A stretch of DNA of 64,000 bases from Aquimarina atlantica (GTDB taxonomy: Bacteria; Bacteroidota; Bacteroidia; Flavobacteriales; Flavobacteriaceae), in NCBI RefSeq assembly GCF_000626715.1, contig NZ_AQRA01000006.1, positions 186,001 to 250,000 of the forward strand, given 5' to 3'. Positions 53,182 through 61,377 of the stretch are shown here, in pieces. A program made the position numbers and the translations under genes. The stretch's first letter is position 1, and every line of letters begins with the position of its first letter. Under the pieces are notes generated by a model. The model made no database searches. It saw only the letters and a program-made list of their open reading frames with translations, and was not told the origin of the DNA.

Positions 53182-54149
53182 TATAAAATACCTTCTCTCA
53201 TTAAATCATGAATATGTAATAACCCCACATATTTACCGTCTTTTTCTGCTAACAATTGAGTTATTGAGTTTTCCTCTAATTTCTCTAAAGCATCTACTGC
53301 CATGGCATCATTATCAATACGTTTGGGATTAGGAGACATAATATCTTTAGCAGCTAAGCCTTCAAAAGATGTAGTGCCTTTTGTTAACATTCTACGTAAA
53401 TCTCCATCGGTTATAATACCAAGAATAGTCCCATTTTCTGTAACTGCTGTAGCTCCTAATCTTTTTTCTGTAATTTCAACAATTACAGTATTTATATTAG
53501 ACTCTGGAGATACTTCGGGTTTTTCGTTTCGAGATGTGATATCACTTACTCGAAGGTATAGTTTTTTCCCCAAAGCACCTCCCGGGTGATATTTGGCAAA
53601 ATCCCTACTAGAAAACCCTTGCAGGTGCAATAAACATACGGCGAGTGCATCTCCAATAACAAGCTGCGCAGTGGTACTTGTGGTAGGAGCTAGATTATTA
53701 GGGCATGCTTCTTTTTCTACATAGGCATGTAATACGTAATCAGCTTCCTGACCTAAAAAAGATTCTTTATTAGCTGTGATGCCAATTAAAGGGTTTTTAA
53801 AATTTTTAATCAAAGGAACCAGAACTTTTATTTCTGGAGTATTACCACTTTTAGAAATGCAAATAACGATATCATCTTCGAGAATATTTCCTAAATCACC
53901 ATGAATGGCATCGGCAGCATGCATAAAAACTGCAGGAGTACCTGTAGAATTCATTGTAGCAACAATTTTGGTGGCAATAATAGCACTTTTGCCTATACCA
54001 GTAATAATAACCCTGCCTTTTGAGTTATGTATCGTTTCTACAGCATCAGAAAATTCTTTATCAATGAGCTCTTCTAAGTGGGCAATTGCGCGAGCTTCCT
54101 CGGCAACAGTTTTTTTAGCATATGAAATTATAGTGTCCTGGGTGTTCAA
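53181..54149 (-). CDS. kdsD: KpsF/GutQ family arabinose-5-phosphate isomerase
   Basis: 322 aa. An N-terminal SIS domain (GKSAIIATKIVATMNSTGTPAV, ISKSGNTPE) and two CBS domains (about 205-260 and 275-322) fit enzymes converting ribulose-5-phosphate to arabinose-5-phosphate for Kdo synthesis in lipopolysaccharide. The gene starts at a TTG: an in-frame TAA lies two codons upstream, and the next ATG would delete conserved N-terminal residues. It overlaps tatC by 1 nt and is the first gene of this operon. Confidence 0.9.
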   Translation of the reverse strand: MNTQDTIISYAKKTVAEEARAIAHLEELIDKEFSDAVETIHNSKGRVIITGIGKSAIIATKIVATMNSTGTPAVFMHAADAIHGDLGNILEDDIVICISKSGNTPEIKVLVPLIKNFKNPLIGITANKESFLGQEADYVLHAYVEKEACPNNLAPTTSTTAQLVIGDALAVCLLHLQGFSSRDFAKYHPGGALGKKLYLRVSDITSRNEKPEVSPESNINTVIVEITEKRLGATAVTENGTILGIITDGDLRRMLTKGTTSFEGLAAKDIMSPNPKRIDNDAMAVDALEKLEENSITQLLAEKDGKYVGLLHIHDLMREGIL

Positions 54150-54384
54150 AATTTAAAAAATTTTCGTGTTATAAATAAAGATTTTACTATCTTTAATTTA
54201 CGCAAAGGTATACAATACCTTATTAATTTTAAATAGTGATAAAAAAAAGCGTATTAATTTATGCTTTGTTTATCTTTGGCATACTAAAATTAAAAACGAA
54301 ACATCCACTAAGTCTGTATTTGGGGAAATAGATTTAGTGTTAGTGAATCTTTATTTAATTGGTATATAAAAGTTAAATAGTTTA

Positions 54385-56589
54385 ATGAGTTTGAATGAAA
54401 CTGACTTGCAAAGTGCTTTAAAAAAACATTTTGGGTTTAGTCAATTTAGAGGACTACAGGAAAAGGTAATACAAAGTATTTTGGAAAAACAAAATACATT
54501 TGTAATCATGCCTACAGGCGGGGGTAAATCCCTATGTTATCAGCTGCCCGCTTTAATGTGTAAAGGGACCGCTATCGTGGTTTCACCCCTGATCGCATTA
54601 ATGAAAAATCAAGTGGATGCTATTCGAAGTATTTCATCAGTAGAGGGTATTGCCCATGTACTTAATTCGTCTCTTAATAAATCCGAAGTAAAAAGGGTAA
54701 AAGAAGATATAATTAATGGGGTTACAAAGCTATTGTACGTTGCACCAGAATCACTTACTAAAGAAGAATATGTAGATTTTTTAAAATCTCAGGAAATTTC
54801 TTTCTTAGCTGTAGACGAAGCGCATTGTATTAGTGAATGGGGACATGATTTTAGACCCGAATACCGAAATCTACGTAATATTATTAAAAGAATAGGAGAA
54901 GATATTCCTATTATAGGGCTTACCGCAACTGCAACTCCAAAAGTGCAGGAAGATATTCTTAAAAATTTAGGGATGAGTGATGCTAAAACATTTAAAGCAT
55001 CATTTAACCGCCCTAATCTGTTTTATGAAATACGTCCTAAAACAAAAAATGTAGATGCAGATATAACCCGTTTTGTAAAACAAAATAGTAGTAAAAGTGG
55101 GATTATATATTGTCTTAGTAGAAAAAGAGTAGAAGAACTGGCGCAGACATTAGAAGTTAATGGAGTAAAAGCTGTTCCTTATCATGCAGGATTAGACGCC
55201 AAAACCAGAGCTAAGCACCAGGATATGTTTTTGATGGAAGATGTAGATGTGGTAGTTGCTACGATTGCTTTCGGAATGGGAATCGATAAACCCGATGTGC
55301 GCTTTGTGATCCATCATGATATGCCTAAAAGTATAGAGAGTTATTACCAGGAAACAGGACGTGCCGGTAGAGATGGCGGAGAAGGGCATTGTTTGGCATA
55401 CTATGCTTATAAAGATATAGAAAAGTTAGAAAAATTTATGAGTGGTAAACCTGTTGCCGAACAGGAGATAGGTCACGCTTTGTTACAAGAGATAGTAGCA
55501 TTTGCAGAAACCTCTATATCCAGGCGTAAATTTATATTACATTATTTTGGTGAAGAGTTTGATGATGTAAATGGTGATGGGGCCGATATGGATGACAATG
55601 TGCGTAACCCGAAGAAAAAGCACGAAGCCAAAGATGAAGTAAAGTTACTACTCGAAGTAGTTAATAAAACAGGAGAGATCTACAAATCTAAAGACCTGGT
55701 TAATACACTTATTGGTAAGAGCAATGCTTTAATCATTTCGCATAGAACACATCAACAAGATTTCTTTGGAAGTGGTAAAGAACGAGATGATAAATATTGG
55801 ATGGCTCTTGCACGCCAGGTATTAGTAAAAGGATATTTACGCAAAGATATCGAGACCTATGGAGTAATTAGGATTACTGCAGAAGGAAAAAGTTTTATCG
55901 ATAACCCGGTAAGCTTTATGATGACCGAGGATCATATATATGATGAAACTAACGATGATTCTATAATTACTGCTGCGAAATCCGGAGCTAAAGGAGGTAG
56001 TGATGAGAAGCTAGTCGGAATGCTACGAAATTTGAGAAAAACAGTGTCCAAAAAACTAGGAGTCCCTCCATTTGTAGTGTTTCAGGACCCTTCTATAGAT
56101 GATATGGCACTTAAGTATCCTGTTACTGTAGAAGAATTAGCAAATGTTCATGGTGTAGGTGAAGGTAAAGCTAAAAAATATGGCCCTGCATTTGTATCAC
56201 TTATTGCAGAATATGTAGAAGAAAATGATATTATGCGACCCGATGACTTTGTAGTAAAGAGTACAGGAGCTAATAGTGGTCTTAAATTATATATCATACA
56301 AAATGTAGATCGTAAATTACCATTAGATGATATTGCTGCTGCAAAAGGGATGGATATGCCTACTTTTATTAAAGAAATGGAAGCAATTGTATACAGTGGT
56401 ACAAAACTTAATATTGCCTATTGGATAGATGAAATCCTTGATGAAGATCAACAAGAAGAAATTCATGAATATTTTATTGAAGCCGAAAATGATAAAATAG
56501 ATACAGCAATAGAAGAATTTGATGGGGATTATGATGATGAAGAATTACGCCTATATCGTATCAAATTTATAAGTGAAGTGGCTAATTAG
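54385..56589 (+). CDS. recQ: ATP-dependent DNA helicase RecQ
   Basis: 734 aa. Walker A MPTGGGKSLCYQLPA, Walker B/DEAH AVDEAHCISEWGHDFRP, motif III GLTATATP and motif VI QETGRAGRDG are present, followed by the winged-helix RQC, an HRDC domain (about 520-610) and a C-terminal helical extension. The four zinc-binding Cys of E. coli RecQ are missing: the region reads ETSISRRKFILHYFG followed by a Gly/Asp-rich VNGDGADMDDN. It unwinds DNA during recombination and repair. The last 78 bp recur, diverged, at 57119-57196 beyond a 529-bp insert that holds a GG peptide gene. Confidence 0.94.
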   Translation: MSLNETDLQSALKKHFGFSQFRGLQEKVIQSILEKQNTFVIMPTGGGKSLCYQLPALMCKGTAIVVSPLIALMKNQVDAIRSISSVEGIAHVLNSSLNKSEVKRVKEDIINGVTKLLYVAPESLTKEEYVDFLKSQEISFLAVDEAHCISEWGHDFRPEYRNLRNIIKRIGEDIPIIGLTATATPKVQEDILKNLGMSDAKTFKASFNRPNLFYEIRPKTKNVDADITRFVKQNSSKSGIIYCLSRKRVEELAQTLEVNGVKAVPYHAGLDAKTRAKHQDMFLMEDVDVVVATIAFGMGIDKPDVRFVIHHDMPKSIESYYQETGRAGRDGGEGHCLAYYAYKDIEKLEKFMSGKPVAEQEIGHALLQEIVAFAETSISRRKFILHYFGEEFDDVNGDGADMDDNVRNPKKKHEAKDEVKLLLEVVNKTGEIYKSKDLVNTLIGKSNALIISHRTHQQDFFGSGKERDDKYWMALARQVLVKGYLRKDIETYGVIRITAEGKSFIDNPVSFMMTEDHIYDETNDDSIITAAKSGAKGGSDEKLVGMLRNLRKTVSKKLGVPPFVVFQDPSIDDMALKYPVTVEELANVHGVGEGKAKKYGPAFVSLIAEYVEENDIMRPDDFVVKSTGANSGLKLYIIQNVDRKLPLDDIAAAKGMDMPTFIKEMEAIVYSGTKLNIAYWIDEILDEDQQEEIHEYFIEAENDKIDTAIEEFDGDYDDEELRLYRIKFISEVAN

Positions 56590-56640
56590 GAAATCTTTAA
56601 ACATCGTATATTTTTAATTAAAATACTATTTAATGTTATC

Positions 56641-56680
56641 AAAAAAGAGTTTCAGTTTAACACTAGAAACTCTTTTTTAA
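56641..56680 (+). terminator. Intrinsic terminator after recQ
   Basis: AAAAAAGAGTTTC (56641-56653) pairs with GAAACTCTTTTTT (56666-56678), T run included in the stem. Confidence 0.8.
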
Positions 56681-56718
56681 TTGAACTAGTAATTGTTTCA
56701 AAAAAGGAAATCTAGACC

Positions 56719-56895
56719 TTATTGATCGCAATATATAGTTTGATTTGTTGACTGACAACCATTTCCTTTTACACTTGTACCACAGTTGTTGCTAGCACCA
56801 TTTCCGCCACCTCCTTTGATCGAGGTCATTGAGTTAAGCTTAGAAATTTCAATTTTAGATAACGATAATCTTAAACTTTTTTGTTGATTTTTCAT
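56719..56895 (-). CDS. Double-glycine peptide with LxLxK leader (class I lanthipeptide-like)
   Basis: 58 aa, shorter than common ORF cut-offs. The leader LSLSKIEISKLNSMTSIKGG has the LxLxKxxIxxLN pattern (about residues 10-21) and Gly28-Gly29. The core GGNGASNNCGTSVKG... contains three Cys, three Ser and three Thr and is Asn/Gly-rich. A leader hairpin copy lies 43 nt before its start codon and a GTAAC box lies 29 nt further upstream. It sits inside the 529-bp insert between recQ and the second copy of the recQ 3' end. Confidence 0.7.
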   Translation of the reverse strand: MKNQQKSLRLSLSKIEISKLNSMTSIKGGGGNGASNNCGTSVKGNGCQSTNQTIYCDQ

Positions 56896-56938
56896 GCTTT
56901 TAAATTATTTAATTTGATAATATACCTTAAACATTTAA

Positions 56939-56959
56939 AGATACTCAAGGCTTGTATCT
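56939..56959 (-). promoter_or_regulatory. Peptide-leader hairpin, copy 3
   Basis: On the minus strand AGATAC, 9-nt loop, GTATCT (perfect stem), then TTAAATGTT. The start codon at 56895 is 43 nt downstream. Compared with copy 1, one pair changed from C-G to T-A on both sides. Confidence 0.72.
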
Positions 56960-56988
56960 ATTGTGTTTATGTTATATTTTGATATGAC

Positions 56989-56994
56989 GTTACC
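56989..56994 (-). promoter_or_regulatory. GTAAC box upstream of hairpin copy 3
   Basis: GGTAAC on the minus strand, 29 nt before the hairpin. Equivalent boxes stand at 57831-57836 and 63744-63748. Could be the -35-like element of an ECF promoter (inference). Confidence 0.4.
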
Positions 56995-57118
56995 TTTACC
57001 ATAAGTTAAATTTTGTTAAAAAAAATAATTTCGTATCATATTTATGTTTTCCTTTTTGTTATATCTATTAAGTTTTTAATTAATTGTAAAATAAGGTTTT
57101 AGCGAACAAATTTAAGTC

Positions 57119-57196
57119 GAATAATTTGATGGAGATTATGATGATAAAGAATTGCGCTTATATCGTATCAAATTTGTTAGTGAAGTGGCGAATTGA
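57119..57196 (+). pseudogene. Second, diverged copy of the recQ 3' end
   Basis: 78 bp match the last 26 codons of recQ (56512-56589) with about ten differences. Most differences are silent or conservative (GGG/GGA, TTA/TTG, CTA/TTA, GCT/GCG, Ile/Val, TAG/TGA), so this piece evolved as coding sequence before being separated. It starts after GAA with a TAA and has no upstream recQ sequence. A terminator (57226-57265) follows where a recQ terminator would be expected. It marks the right edge of a 529-bp insertion or replacement. Confidence 0.8.
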
Positions 57197-57225
57197 TATT
57201 ATTAAGATCATAAAAGATTAAAAAA

Positions 57226-57265
57226 AAATAAAGGCAACCAATACAGGTTGCCTTTATTTTTTTTT
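57226..57265 (+). terminator. Bidirectional terminator between recQ remnant and peptide gene
   Basis: AATAAAGGCAACC (57227-57239) pairs with GGTTGCCTTTATT (57246-57258), with A runs left and T runs right. It serves the minus-strand peptide gene ending at 57264 and perhaps was the original recQ terminator. Confidence 0.85.
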
Positions 57266-57446
57266 AATCTTCCAGATCTATTGGACTACAAATAGGTAAG
57301 TTGTAAATGTTGCAATAAAATGGACCCGAAAAACAACCTGTTGGAAATGCAGCAGGGCATTCAGGAGGTAAGCCACCTTTTAATTCTAGTTGCTTTGTTT
57401 TGTTTAGTTGATTTACACCAGCTAAATTTAAAATGTTTTGTAACAT
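57264..57446 (-). CDS. Double-glycine peptide with PECP/PFYCN/LPIC core
   Basis: 60 aa. Leader MLQNILNLAGVNQLNKTK then LELKGG, ending at Gly24-Gly25. The 35-residue core reads LPPECPAAFPTGCF..., FYCN, LPICSPID. The core is shared with the peptide at 58170-58355 (PECP, FP, CF, G, PFYCN, LPIC, PID and all four Cys conserved), while the two leaders differ strongly, the reverse of the tandem pair at 49.6-50.0 kb. It starts 30-40 nt after a terminator-like hairpin that follows the preceding gene and has no leader hairpin of its own. Confidence 0.75.
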   Translation of the reverse strand: MLQNILNLAGVNQLNKTKQLELKGGLPPECPAAFPTGCFSGPFYCNIYNLPICSPIDLED

Positions 57447-57474
57447 AATTTTAGTTTTAAGAATTAATATTTTT

Positions 57475-57510
57475 TACATAAAAAAATAAACTGCAATTAA
57501 GCAGTTTATT
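57475..57510 (-). terminator. Terminator or attenuator between two peptide genes
   Basis: AATAAACTGC (57485-57494) and GCAGTTTATT (57501-57510) form a 10-bp stem; on the minus strand seven T follow. It lies between the stop at 57524 and the next start at 57446, so it may limit read-through. Confidence 0.75.
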
Positions 57511-57523
57511 CAATGAAGGCATT

Positions 57524-57742
57524 TTAAAAGCAATTACATACTGGATTTCCGTTGAAATATCCTCCTCTATGAATTCCTCCTGCACTTGGTCCTGTTCCAC
57601 ACTGCCATTGTGCAGTTCCACAACAAATTGGATCTCCACCTGAGCATGCAGGCCCTATTGTCAGTCCGCCACCTATTACGCTTTTTTGTTCAGATTTTTT
57701 AATAATTTTAGAACCGTCTAAGTTTACAATGTTTTTTAACAT
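57524..57742 (-). CDS. Double-glycine leader peptide (type ILNL-like), Gly/Cys-rich
   Basis: 72 aa. Leader MLKNIVNLDGSKIIKKSEQK then SVIGG, ending at Gly24-Gly25, close to the leader of the 5154-5369 peptide. The 47-residue core GLTIGPACSGGDPICC... has six Cys and many Gly (HRGGYFNGNPVCNCF at the end). A leader hairpin copy stands 40 nt before its start codon with a GTAAC box 27 nt beyond. A terminator or attenuator follows before the next peptide gene. Confidence 0.75.
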   Translation of the reverse strand: MLKNIVNLDGSKIIKKSEQKSVIGGGLTIGPACSGGDPICCGTAQWQCGTGPSAGGIHRGGYFNGNPVCNCF

Positions 57743-57782
57743 AATTTTAAATTTTTAAATTAATTTTTTCTCAACTTTTTAT

Positions 57783-57803
57783 AGATACTTGAAACTTGCA
57801 TCT
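57783..57803 (-). promoter_or_regulatory. Peptide-leader hairpin, copy 4
   Basis: On the minus strand AGATGC, 9-nt loop, GTATCT (one G-T pair), then ATAAAAAGTT. Start codon at 57742, 40 nt downstream. Confidence 0.7.
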
Positions 57804-57830
57804 AATGTGAATTTTTCTACATAAAGTAAT

Positions 57831-57836
57831 GTTACC
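57831..57836 (-). promoter_or_regulatory. GTAAC box upstream of hairpin copy 4
   Basis: GGGTAACATTA on the minus strand, 27 nt before the hairpin; same placement as at 56989 and 63744. Confidence 0.4.
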
Positions 57837-57891
57837 CTTATTATTAACTTTGAGCATAAACTATAATAAACAATAAGACTAAAATTAAGAA

Positions 57892-58098
57892 CTATAAGCA
57901 ATGCACTTGAATAGATTCGCATAATACTTCTGTAGGCCCACATTCTGCTGTTTTCACAATACAATCTTTTGATAAACACGGTAGTTCTGCAGAACATGCA
58001 TTTGCACTAAGTCTGTCTCCTCCTTTAATAGTAGAACGGTTGAGTCTTGAAATGGCCATTTTGTTTAAGGATAAGCTTTTTAACTTTTTTTTCTTCAT
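57892..58098 (-). CDS. Double-glycine peptide with LxLxK leader (class I lanthipeptide-like), six Cys
   Basis: 68 aa from the ATG at 58098, which lies 41 nt after the leader hairpin, the spacing seen in all copies; longer starts at 58110 and 58149 break that spacing and the leader pattern. The leader KKLKSLSLNKMAISRLNRST then IKGG (Gly26-Gly27) is a clear LxLxKxxIxxLN type. The 41-residue core DRLSANACSAELPCLSK... has six evenly spaced Cys plus Ser and Thr. Its hairpin begins 9 nt after the stop of the upstream peptide gene, so it may be read from the same transcript. Confidence 0.75.
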   Translation of the reverse strand: MKKKKLKSLSLNKMAISRLNRSTIKGGDRLSANACSAELPCLSKDCIVKTAECGPTEVLCESIQVHCL

Positions 58099-58139
58099 GA
58101 TTTTTGTCATTTTAATAATTAAAATCCTCGAACATTTAT

Positions 58140-58160
58140 AGACACTCAAGGTTTATGTCT
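58140..58160 (-). promoter_or_regulatory. Peptide-leader hairpin, copy 5
   Basis: On the minus strand AGACAT, 9-nt loop, GTGTCT (one T-G pair), then ATAAATGTT. It lies between two peptide genes with no GTAAC box upstream, suggesting it can work inside a transcript. Confidence 0.7.
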
Positions 58161-58169
58161 TTAATTTTA

Positions 58170-58355
58170 CTAATTGGTTGCGTCTATTGGATCACAAATT
58201 GGTAAACCTTGTGTGTTACAGTAGAAAGGAGCACCTGCAAAACAATCTCCTGGAAAAAATGTAGGGCACTCGGGTAATGCTCCTCCATTAATCTGTTTTT
58301 GCTGAGCTTTACTTAGATAATTCGCTCCTTCAATACTTAAAATGCTTTTCGACAT
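58170..58355 (-). CDS. Double-glycine peptide with PECP/PFYCN/LPIC core
   Basis: 61 aa. Leader MSKSILSIEGANYLSKAQQK then QINGG, ending at Gly24-Gly25. The core ALPECPTFFPGDCFAG then APFYCN and LPICDPID is the paralogue of the 57264-57446 core with all four Cys in register. The six-residue-wide conserved blocks suggest a defined folded product. It lacks the common leader hairpin; instead a CAGAT-GAT-ATCTG dyad lies 28 nt upstream (58384-58396). The CHAT protein gene ends 258 nt upstream. Confidence 0.75.
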   Translation of the reverse strand: MSKSILSIEGANYLSKAQQKQINGGALPECPTFFPGDCFAGAPFYCNTQGLPICDPIDATN

Positions 58356-58613
58356 AATATTGGCTTTTAATAATTAATAATTTCAGATGATATCTGGTTG
58401 ATATTTAAAAACAAATACCTTCTACGTCATTTATGAAATGATTAGATCAATACTTATTTATCATGATGTTCAGAAAAAAAAGAATTGTTACTATAGAAAA
58501 ATCAAAAAAATAGCTTTAGGGAATAAAAAGAGATAATTCTTTTATTTTTAAAGGGAAAAGAAAATATGTAGAGACAAGTAATTTTGAGCTTCTTATGGTG
58601 TTACCGTAGCCTT

Positions 58614-61337
58614 TTATTTATGCCTTCGATATCTAAAAAATAAGAGTAACAATATAATTGTTGTTATTATAATTATACTATATATAAGAAAATTGTAATT
58701 AGATTTTGGGACTAAAGTTCCTGTATCACCTATAAGTACTAACGGAGCCCAATAGTAAGGAGATGCATCAGCATCAGAATTGGATTTCAAATAATTTAGT
58801 TTTGCAATTCGAAGTGCTTGAGACTTTGTTTTACCTTCGCTTAAACTCTTATAAAAATCAGAAGTTATAGTAGCGGTTGATTTATCATTGGTGTTCCAAA
58901 GAGAAGGAATTACAGTATTAGCTCCCGATTTAAAGAATTCTCTTGCTAAACTCATAAGACCTTCGCCACGATTTAATTTTCCTAAAGAAGTATTACAAGC
59001 GCTTAGAATTACCAATTCGGCATTGTTTTTTATGGTAGTAAGTTCGTTTGCTATTAGTTTATTGTCATAAAACGCAATCCAGGGAGCGATTGAATCTGAA
59101 GCATCAGCATGAGTTGCCAAATGCAGGATTTTATATTTATTGGCTTCTTTGATAAAGTTTTTCTTTGTGGCATTTTCTTTAGTAAACAAAGAACCATCAT
59201 AAAAGATGTTTGCTGTTTTAATTTCTTCGTTACTACTGTGTAAAGTAGTTAAGTGATTTGAGAAATTAACAGGAGCGATCCCTAAAAAATCCTGAGTAGA
59301 AGTTCTCGCGATAGATTTATTTTCTTTTAGAAAAGACAACGAATATGCATAATTAATTTCTGACTCTTCTATGAGGTAAGTTCCCAACTCAATGTTGGTG
59401 ACCAGAGCTTCAAAAGGTATAAGACTTATGTTGTGATCTGCAATGATGGTGACCTTTTTATTTTTTAACTCTTTTCTAATATCAAGCGGTATTAGAGTGT
59501 TGTATAGTAGATGTGAAACTTCTTTATACCTTTGAATATCATCCCATGTTTTAAATGGTTTTTTTAATTTTTTTCTTAAATCATATATATTATCTGTTAA
59601 TTGATTGATGTTCTCAATTTTGAAAACTTTTTTTTGTGTATTAGATAAAACCATTCCATAGGCATTAGGCAGTGCTCCTAAAACTTCTTCTGCCATAGTA
59701 TAATTGATGATTATTTGATTATCTTTTAATTTTATATCCGACAGAGAAACCATTTCAGGGATGGTATACGAAGAAAAATACTCGGGATAGTTATATGAGA
59801 GAGAATCTTTATAATGAGATAACTCACTCTTTTTGGATAGAATAATTGCAGAGAGAGAATCTTTTTGTTTTTTAGAGGAGTTCTTGAACTGATTTTGAAA
59901 TTTAATAATTTCATTCTCCAATTTTTTTTCTTGTTCTAAAACCTCCTCTGGGATACTAATTTTCTTTTTAGTAATGTCTTGTGTTAATAGTAAGGCTTTA
60001 TTTTTTTCCATAAAATAGAATGCAGCATCCTTATTGTTAGAATTAATGCATGCTTCTAGTCCTAAAATGTAAATCTCTGAGATCAAACTTCTCCAGAATA
60101 ATTTGGATTTATAAGATAGGTTTTCCTTCATGATAATATCAATAAGTAGATCGCTGGCCATAACTGTTTTAATAGCAGATAAATGACTAGACGAATCCTT
60201 TTCTTTTTTGCCATGCTCTAAGTATGCTTGAATTTTTTTTTTAAATAATTCAAGAAGAGTGGCCTTATTATTGATATGAATCAGGTGCTCTTTTTTAGGT
60301 AACCAGTCTGTATCAGGGATGTCGATATTAAAATAGTAAGAGAAAGCTTTTCTATACTGTTCTTGTGCAATATTATAGTCTTCTTTAGTAAAAGCAGATA
60401 TACCTAATCCCATATAAATTTTAGGAATCAAGTAGCCTACATTTTTAGAGTAAACTAAAGATTGATTCAAATGTTCTTCTGCTATTACATTGTCAGAATC
60501 GATATTTGAGATACCCAAGTTATAATGAATTTGCCCCAAATTTCTGTCAATCCCCATTTTTTTAGCTATTTCTAGAGCTTTTTTGAAGTATTCGATAGCC
60601 ATATCATGATCTTTAGCAGCTTCTTTATAGTAGAGCCCCAGATTGTTATATATAGCATAGAGATCGTGTAAGTTAGGTTTCTCTAAAGTATGTATCAAAG
60701 AATCTGCAGTTAGTAAATGGCTAACAGCCTTTTGATTGCTTTTTCGATTCCGGATATTTCTATACGATACAGCAATATTGATGTGATTCGAAATAGTATA
60801 CGCTTTCTGTTTTTTTGATTCAAAATCTACAAATGCTTGAAGTTGATGTTCTACTGCCTGGTATAAATCTCCTATTTTACCATAGCATTCTCCAATTAAA
60901 GCATAGGCTTTTCCATTAAAGAAATCAGAACCCTTTACTTCAATCATCTTTCTGAAATAACGAATTGCTATAGTGTAGTTCTCTTTTTTTCTATTAAAAT
61001 TTGCGTAATTGTAATAACTTCTTTTTAATAACTCTGGATTAAAAGGAATTGCATTTTCTCTAGCTAGATAAGCTATTTTTGCTATTTCTATTGCCTTATC
61101 CCATTTTTTTTCTTTGTGTATCCATTTAGCTAATTGATGCGCGTCAAATCCTAGTTGAGTAAGATTATTACTTTTTTTATAGCCATCTAATAGTGTATAA
61201 TAACTACCTAGTTTTTCATAATTACTACCAGGTAATTTAGATATAGAATCTAGACTAAAAGATATTTCCTGACCTCTGCTAGAAAAAGTCAGGAAATAAG
61301 ATATACAGAAAAATAAAATTACTACATATTTCCTCAT
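58614..61337 (-). CDS. CHAT-domain caspase-like peptidase with TPR repeats, membrane-anchored
   Basis: 907 aa. A signal peptide (ending SSRGQ) exports a long TPR array (about 60-400), a coiled-coil linker (about 450-510, EEVLEQEKKLENEIIKFQNQ) and a CHAT domain (about 600-860). The CHAT dyad is His in ILHLATHADAS and Cys in VILSACNTSLG, as in caspase/separase-like peptidases. A single C-terminal membrane helix (about 880-900) followed by RYRRHK would anchor it in the inner membrane with the protease in the periplasm. The neighbours are GG peptides, a lipoprotein, an ECF sigma factor and an anti-sigma-like protein, so a signalling or peptide-maturation role is possible. Confidence 0.88.
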   Translation of the reverse strand: MRKYVVILFFCISYFLTFSSRGQEISFSLDSISKLPGSNYEKLGSYYTLLDGYKKSNNLTQLGFDAHQLAKWIHKEKKWDKAIEIAKIAYLARENAIPFNPELLKRSYYNYANFNRKKENYTIAIRYFRKMIEVKGSDFFNGKAYALIGECYGKIGDLYQAVEHQLQAFVDFESKKQKAYTISNHINIAVSYRNIRNRKSNQKAVSHLLTADSLIHTLEKPNLHDLYAIYNNLGLYYKEAAKDHDMAIEYFKKALEIAKKMGIDRNLGQIHYNLGISNIDSDNVIAEEHLNQSLVYSKNVGYLIPKIYMGLGISAFTKEDYNIAQEQYRKAFSYYFNIDIPDTDWLPKKEHLIHINNKATLLELFKKKIQAYLEHGKKEKDSSSHLSAIKTVMASDLLIDIIMKENLSYKSKLFWRSLISEIYILGLEACINSNNKDAAFYFMEKNKALLLTQDITKKKISIPEEVLEQEKKLENEIIKFQNQFKNSSKKQKDSLSAIILSKKSELSHYKDSLSYNYPEYFSSYTIPEMVSLSDIKLKDNQIIINYTMAEEVLGALPNAYGMVLSNTQKKVFKIENINQLTDNIYDLRKKLKKPFKTWDDIQRYKEVSHLLYNTLIPLDIRKELKNKKVTIIADHNISLIPFEALVTNIELGTYLIEESEINYAYSLSFLKENKSIARTSTQDFLGIAPVNFSNHLTTLHSSNEEIKTANIFYDGSLFTKENATKKNFIKEANKYKILHLATHADASDSIAPWIAFYDNKLIANELTTIKNNAELVILSACNTSLGKLNRGEGLMSLAREFFKSGANTVIPSLWNTNDKSTATITSDFYKSLSEGKTKSQALRIAKLNYLKSNSDADASPYYWAPLVLIGDTGTLVPKSNYNFLIYSIIIITTIILLLLFFRYRRHK

Positions 61338-61377
61338 GTTATAACGTAACTGGTATGAGGTAAAAATAGAAATAAAA

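Noticed and set aside
57779..57997. 72-codon minus-strand frame overlapping a peptide gene
   Set aside because: Out of frame with the 57892-58098 GG peptide and covers hairpin copy 4; translation is not protein-like.
58384..58396. CAGAT-GAT-ATCTG dyad upstream of the 58170 peptide as a leader hairpin
   Set aside because: Spacer of 3 nt and position 28 nt from the start codon differ from the six true copies.
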